The translations under genes were made by a program, and so were the position numbers. The notes under the pieces were generated by a model. The model ran no database searches, was not told where the DNA came from, and saw nothing but the letters and a program-made list of their open reading frames with translations. From Myxocyprinus asiaticus (lineage: Eukaryota; Chordata; Actinopteri; Cypriniformes; Catostomidae), in contig NC_059372.1 in assembly GCF_019703515.2 (NCBI RefSeq), positions 23,794,931 through 23,858,930 of the forward strand: DNA of 64,000 nucleotides. Reading direction: 5' to 3'. Shown here one piece after another: positions 1 to 64,000 of this stretch; positions within the stretch are counted from its first letter, which is position 1, and the number at the start of each line of letters is the position of its first letter.

Positions 1-58084
<58,084 letters not shown>

Positions 58085-58281
58085 TAACTATTCTGTCCAA
58101 ACCAGAGAGTTGCTAGGCAGAATGTTAGCCACAATTCACTTTCATTGTAGGGAAAATGATGCAGTTAAAGTGAATGGTGACTGAGGCTAACATTCTGCCT
58201 AGCATCTCCGTTTGGGTTTGGAATAACATGAGGTTGAGTGAGTGATGACAGAACTTTCCTTTTGGGTGAGCTATCCTTTCA
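58085..58281. mobile_element. short fold-back MITE (family 1 variant)
   Basis: Inverted arms gctaggcagaatgttagcc and ggctaacattctgcctagc surround a short loop. The right end reads ttttgggtgagctatccttt. It is closely related to the core at 6845-7000. Confidence 0.8.
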
Positions 58282-59115
58282 ATACCCACCCCATTAAACG
58301 GAGATTCCAAGATATAGAAAATAACTAAAGGGCATGGAATAGTTTAAAAGGAGGTTAACACACAAATGCCACCAGACTTCACACATTTAACACACTTTTT
58401 AAACACAGACACGTGCTGTTAAGATAGGCAACTTCCCAAAAATGTCCCTATTTGCCAAGAAACACATAAAACTAAATGACCGTATGCAGCTGAATCCTAT
58501 GACCTTTCCTTTTGCTGCTCTCGTGCTGGAAATGACTGTTTCATTATCAGACCATAATTATGTTTGCATGTTACACTGAGCAGATCACTGCGCAGAATCA
58601 AATTATCAAGATAAGCACTCTGAAGCAGAGAGGCAGCTGAACGGAGGCAGCAGCGAGGAGCCCATTACAATTACAATGCTGAATTGATTAGTGACATTCC
58701 ACACAGCATTTCCTCCCCTCCCAGAGACTTGCCTCATCCGGTTGATCCCAGCACAGCTCAAACCTTCCTCTCCAAGCACAGCACATGACTGCATTAAGAC
58801 TGCTGGAGGAGCCAACCAGGACACTTATAAACTGAAGCTTGGTCTGAAACTAAGATACTAAAAGGTAGATATTTTCCCAACAAAAAAAAAAAAAAAACGA
58901 GAGGAGAGGCATTCAAGAGAAGAACAGAGGGGGTGATGGTTTCTATTTTTACACAGAGAAAGGTAGGTCTATTACTAAAATCAGTTGACTTCAGCACCCC
59001 TTGTTGCATTATATGCCAATGGTGAAAAAAACAAAAACAAACAAACATTAAAACATGTTGTTTATCCAAAGTTGGAGTGCCTATAACTCTAGAAGTATTA
59101 ATGATATCTTAATAT
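58282..59115. other. rere intron, unique segment
   Basis: About 58540-58800 has homeodomain-type words (ataattatg, attacaattacaatg) and may be regulatory. A poly-A run lies at 58882-58896. No gene recognised. Confidence 0.35.
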
Positions 59116-59127
59116 TGTTACATCCCA

Positions 59128-59513
59128 CTACCACCCCTGGAGTCGTGAGTTTGTATCTAGGGCATGCCGTGTGACTCCAGCCAGGTCTCCTAAGAAACCA
59201 AATTGGCCCGGTTGCTAGGGAGGGTAGAGTCACATGGGTAACCTCCTCGTGGTCGCTATAATGTGGTTCGCGCTCGGTGAGGCGCATGGTGAGTTGTGCG
59301 TGGATGCTGTGGAGAATAGTGTGAAGCCTCCACTCGCGCTACGTCTCCGCGGTAACGCGCTCAACAAGCCACGTGATAAGATGCGCGGATTAACAGCCTC
59401 AGATGTGGAGGCAACTGAGATTCATCCTCCGCCACCCGGATCGAGGCGAGTCACTACGCCACCACGAGCACATTGGGAATTGGGCATTCCAAATTGGGGA
59501 GAAAAAAAAATAG
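59128..59513 (+). mobile_element. tRNA-headed SINE, copy 2, 5'-truncated
   Basis: Plus-strand copy of the SINE at 1021-1449. It starts inside the tRNA-like head, after box A (ctaccacccctggagtcg), runs through ccggttgctagggaggg and cctcctcgtggtcgct, and ends ccaaattggggagaaaaaaa. A perfect 12-bp target duplication, TGTTACATCCCA, flanks it (59116-59127 and 59514-59525). The open frame across it is fortuitous. Confidence 0.88.
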
Positions 59514-59579
59514 TGTTACATCCCAGATGAGCCCCCAAATTCAGTTACATCATCTTTTAGTCTAGGGGTGAGACGAGCA

Positions 59580-60678
59580 CAGGGTTCCCACTCTTTTCAA
59601 GGCACAAATTTCCAGGACATATTATGTGCCACACGGCTGTAATATTTAAGCAAAAACTGCATGAGAGGTAATTAAAATTGTGGTTATTGGAGGGTTATTT
59701 TTTTCAAAATTCTGTATTCAACAATTTAAATAAATGTATTCATCAAAATGGTGTTTAATCAAATAATAAAAAAAAAATAAATTCTCAATATAACATTGCA
59801 TTATTTATCAAATGAAGTGCTTTCTACAAAATCCTCACAGTACAATCTGAAACAACACGAGATATTTTTGTGCTGCACAACATCACAGATGTGAGATATT
59901 GTTTTAATACATTTTTATTTAATTGCATTAAACATGATTTTTTTTTTTTTTTACCATTTCACATGTCCATTTAAACTGAGCTTTTATTTTACTGTTTGTG
60001 TGTTTTTGACAGTAGTTTCTCACCTCCGGATAAGCAGTTTTCTACTTGTCCCAGTTTGATTATTAAACCCCATTAAAATAATTATATATTCTGCATGTGC
60101 TGCATGCTTCAGAGCGCTCTGCTCACCGTCATCAACTACACACATGCACACACCCAGAGCATGCGTGATGCTCATGAGGTGTTTTCTGCGTATGAGTGGC
60201 CGGCTTCACACATTCATTTTGAAGCAGGCAGCACATGTAAAGTTTATATATATTTTTTATTAAAATCGCAGACTTTTGCGGTTTAATAATCACACTTGGA
60301 CATATTGTGATATTAAATTGATTAATTGTGCATTCAAATATTACTTTTCATCCCAAATATGTTAAATTCAGTGGCATTTTATAGCTAATGCCATTTTTAT
60401 GACTGGATTCAGTGATTTCATCTGTTTACCATATCGCAGACATCATAGGGCCCTACAGTGTTGGAACAGAAAAAATTGCACTATAACAATACTTGTACAA
60501 AAACCTTGTCAGTGACACAATCAAACAGTTTTATTATACAAAAATATTTTCCAGGACAAATAATTATTTTCCAGGACATTTTGGTATTTTTCTCATTTTC
60601 CATGACTTTTCCATGACTGGAAAACTGCACTGCAAAATTCCAGGTATTCCAGGATTTCCAGGACACATGGGAACCCTG
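59580..60678. mobile_element. hAT-like element with CAGGGTTCCCA ends
   Basis: The inverted termini are cagggttccca (59580) and tgggaaccctg (ending 60678). The flanking 8-mers gacgagca and gagcaaca share 5 of 8 bases, weak support for an old hAT duplication. An inner block ends near 60456 with tagggccctac-type sequence and may be a second nested element. Subterminal ttttccaggac and ccatgacttttccatg words are shared with 703-1510. Confidence 0.65.
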
Positions 60679-62267
60679 GAGCAACAGAATCAGGTATTGG
60701 TGTGATGTAAGACAACAGGGAAATCTCCTGTCTCCAGCCCCTGAGCTTCTGCAACAACTTTCGATGAAAATAAGTACTTTTTTATTTTAAATATGTGGCA
60801 GAATTCCAAACAACAAACAAAAGGAAGACTTCTCTAAAGGGGAAAGAAATATTTTCCTTGACTTTTTAACTAATCAAAAACCTTTGGATCCCCTAGATTT
60901 AGTCTCTCTCACAGACACGCTTTGTTTCTCTTGGCACAGTTTAAATCATGATCCAAATATGATATTGTCATGAATCAGTGTATTGAATCATGACAAATAT
61001 ATCCCAATATGCATCATAATGTGAGCTACTTGACAATACACAACCCTAGTTTCATTTATGCCAGAGGACACAAGCATGGCCTGAAGAGGGCAGAAGAGAG
61101 AAGAATAGGGGAAGAATGAATGAAGTAGGGTGAGAAACGGACAGAGCAGACAGCACTAATTACAGCACAGCCAGTGTAACAGTCCATTGAGAGTGCTACA
61201 CGAGGCTGAAGCTGGACTTTAGGAGTCTGGATGGGACTACAGCTCCAGAAGGGGGAACAGAGCAGGGTGGGGTTTATTCCAGAGGTGTGTGGCTAATTCC
61301 ATGAACACTCCAACAGCTTTCTACAGGGAGCAAGTGGGCTAATAATAACCTCATGTGTGGCACACATCAGAGAGAAAGAAGTGTAAGGAGTACTCATTAG
61401 CGATGTGAGAATTAAAGAGGCGCACGCAGAAGCAAGCTCTTGAGCAATGCCTGGACGAAGAACAGAGGTGGTAATGAGAAGAAAATTACATGAAGTGAAT
61501 GCTTGCGCACACAGCATTTGTGTTAGCCACAGTTTATTACATGCTATTGCTGAAGGTACCAACATTAAGGTGGCTGTCTTGTGGTGAGCAGAACCTCCCA
61601 CCACTGTGACCTGATGCACCATGCTGCTAGCTGACATTTTACAAAGCTAGCGCCATTGTCTGTTTAGTGTAATCATTAAACATGACTGCCTCTGCAGTGG
61701 CAATACAGCTCAACAGTGCCTGCCCACTTTTTCAGCCGTCTTGGTTTCCAAAAGTATTTTTTCCATAGGTATTTCATAGAATCCTTCATAAAAGAGGTGG
61801 ATCATAACATTACAAACTTTGATTTGAAGCAAAATTTATTTTAAAAAAAAAAAATCAGACAAAAAGGTAAAGGTACAAAACTCTGCACTTAACGTCTTTC
61901 ATGAGGGCATGAACTACAATCCCACTAAGCATTGTGAATGACAAATAAAAAATTATGGAAAAATATAAAACATTTTTTTTTTTTTAAAGTTGTTGATAAC
62001 TACAGAAACAAAACATTAAGTTTATTGCAAAATACATGTACACAGATATATACAAAATCCAAATAGTTTGACAGTGTAGGGAGACCGACTTGATTGCATC
62101 ATCCACAGTGCTCTGCAGAGCTCTTTTGGCGCGATTTGTTTGCTGCAATTCTCTGATTGGTGTAGCATTTCTCTTCAGCAACATGGGTAGGAATTCCACT
62201 ATTAAAAATGATTAAAAAAAAAAATGATTTTGAAATAACGCAGACTGAGGGCTTCCACAGAAGAAAG
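60679..62267. other. rere intron, far upstream segment
   Basis: No exon seen. Around 60940-61050 a fragment with tgacaatacacaaccctag looks like a lone transposon end. The rest is ordinary intronic sequence. Confidence 0.35.
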
Positions 62268-63556
62268 TAAAGCCCGACCGATATGGGATTTTTGAGACCG
62301 ATACCGATTTTAGAGGGGAAAAAATTCACTGATTACCGATATGGTGGCCGATATAGCAAATTTCTGAGCTGGAATGAAAACAGAACTTTTCTATGTGTAT
62401 TGTGCACCGATTATGCACTATATGACTACGCAAAGGTACTCAGAAAGCTGCTTTCTTAAATATTTTTATCAAAGAATATTTGACATTATTATTATACATT
62501 GTCAACAAATTCTAGAAATTAACACTGAGAAAATAAAGAATAAATAAAAATACAATAAATAGCTAAATAAAAATCAGTACTGTATATTCAGTATCAGTCA
62601 GTTGCTGACCATTTAAATAAAGAATCAAAAAATACATAGCTAAATAAACATCAGTACTGTAAGTTTAGTATCAGTCAAATGCTGACTACTTTAATACTGC
62701 CAGTCAATTATTAGCAGGTTATAAAAGCTGCAGCGGTGTTACACCGTATTCTGCTATACAAGTTCAGGGGAAACTTTCAACGGTGGAAAACCAGATTTTT
62801 AAATATTACATTTTGTAAATGTAATCACTGGAATTGTTCGGTTGAAGGGGGTACCAAACTGCGAATCCTGAATAAAACAGTTTGGTGAGTACATGTTTAC
62901 ACATTAGCTTCCACTCAGTTGACAACAATGAAAGTAGCTACGTGGCTAGCTAGTTAGCTATAAGCTTGTCACAGAGAGCAAAAGATGGATGTTGTTTATT
63001 TACTTTCCAGCACTGCGTCTCACCAACTAGGTAACAACGTAGCGTGAAATCAACACTCAATAGACACAATCCACACCACACCGTTATCTGCTGAGCTGCA
63101 AAAAGATGCTCTAACAAACTACAGCTGGCTAACACAGCAAACAGATGTGATAAACATGAGTGACATGGTTGTTAGGGACAGGGTTAACGTTATATTAGTT
63201 ATATTGAAAAGGGAAAATGATGGGGTCATTGTTTATTTACATTCCAGTATGTATTTCACAAACTAGTTAGCAACTTACCGTGAAGATATCGCTTAACTCC
63301 GACCTGTCTGCAGAACCACCGTCACCAGAACCACCATCAGCTCAGAGACAGCTCTGTAAACTGTGGAGTCGGAGCGCTCTCTGCTGGACAAACTACATTA
63401 TGACACCAATTCTAAAGCATTGTTTTCTGCATTATATGTTCTGAAAAAAAGTTTTCATATCTGCGCATATCGTTAAACATATACGCCAATACGACATCTG
63501 TGAAAGGCTAATATCGTCCGATAATACCGGCAGACCGATAAATCGGTAAGGCACTA
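62268..63556 (-). mobile_element. hAT-type non-autonomous element, copy 2 (minus orientation)
   Basis: The left end is taaagcccgaccgatatggg and the right end is aaatcggtaaggcacta. The flanking 8-mers GAAGAAAG and GAAACAAG share 6 of 8. The interior is the reverse complement of the element at 43651-44983 over most of its length (for instance gggaaaatgatggggtcattg here against caatgaccccatcattttccc there). Confidence 0.8.
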
Positions 63557-64000
63557 GAAACAAGTACCACTGATTAACAACCTCAGAGTGCAAGGTAGGT
63601 CTGCATTTAAAGGTTTATAAGATATTGTTAAAAGTAATCTCACCTATGAAGAAAATATGATTTTTACTTCCGGAATCAGACTGTTGGGCCCTATAGTGCT
63701 GGCAGGTCTTATCTGTTAATATGGGCAGTTTGACATGGTCACATGGCTTCCATATTAACAGGAAATGGTAAAAACCACAGACCAGGCCCTAGCTCTCTCT
63801 TCCCATATAACCAACCCACAGCTAAGCAAAGCCAGACCCTCTGGCTCTCCACCTAGTGCATTTCAGCAGGAAATGTGTGTTTATTTTCTAACATTTATGT
63901 TGTGCTTTTCTGACATGCAGCACCAGAACTCTCTCCAGTTTCATCCCGAGACTACCACCACGCCAAAGCTGAGGAGCTGAGGAAAAGCAGGACTTTTCAC
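63557..64000. other. right edge of the window, intronic
   Basis: No exon or repeat recognised. An apparent plus-strand open frame (63765-63980) shows no domain resemblance. Confidence 0.4.

Noticed and set aside
59234..59530. 98-codon open frame in the SINE, and its counterpart at 1040-1312
   Set aside because: Both fall inside the SINE body and are open by chance; SINEs encode no protein.

Overview
The window is from a vertebrate nuclear genome, most likely a cyprinid-like teleost. It holds multi-exon genes with GT-AG introns, long AT-rich introns, many hAT, Tc1 and fold-back elements, a tRNA-headed SINE, and a degenerate minisatellite of the type common in carps and danios.

One protein-coding gene dominates. 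It is the teleost ortholog of RERE (atrophin-2, arginine-glutamic acid dipeptide repeats), on the minus strand from 56710 down to position 1. Sixteen consecutive coding exons can be placed to the base. They join in perfect phase into 1238 codons: the C-terminal part of the BAH domain, then ELM2, SANT, the GATA-type zinc finger, the atrophin proline-rich region and the Arg-Glu runs. By comparison with human RERE, roughly 174 N-terminal residues lie beyond the right edge and about 150 C-terminal residues beyond the left edge. RERE is a nuclear corepressor and coregulator. ELM2-SANT recruits HDAC1/2, and the atrophin part binds other regulators. I cannot tell from this window which teleost paralog (rerea or rereb) it is.

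A second likely start of the same gene lies in the large intron between the third and fourth exons. At 47677-47702 a short exon (ATG plus 8 codons, good Kozak context, upstream in-frame stop, consensus donor, CpG-rich surroundings) splices in the correct phase to the exon that opens the ELM2 domain. This predicts a BAH-less isoform.

The introns are a layered set of transposons. At least five hAT elements have perfect 8-bp target duplications (22610-23743, 29439-30299, 31726-33276, 42101-46214, 49824-51205), and one more has 7 of 8 bases (20478-22168). Several are nested two to four deep. Other elements are a dead Tc1 inserted in a fold-back MITE (5180-7048), two families of palindromic MITEs ending in TTAA, two copies of one SINE with target duplications, and a decayed gag-like retroelement fragment near 18 kb. 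Two copies of one 1.3-kb hAT family lie in opposite orientation on either side of exons A-C, so they could pair in the pre-mRNA.

I found no second host gene, functional RNA gene or CRISPR array. The remaining intronic sequence looks ordinary, apart from a few blocks that resemble conserved regulatory DNA, including two RFX X-box motifs 102 bp apart near 41.1 kb.
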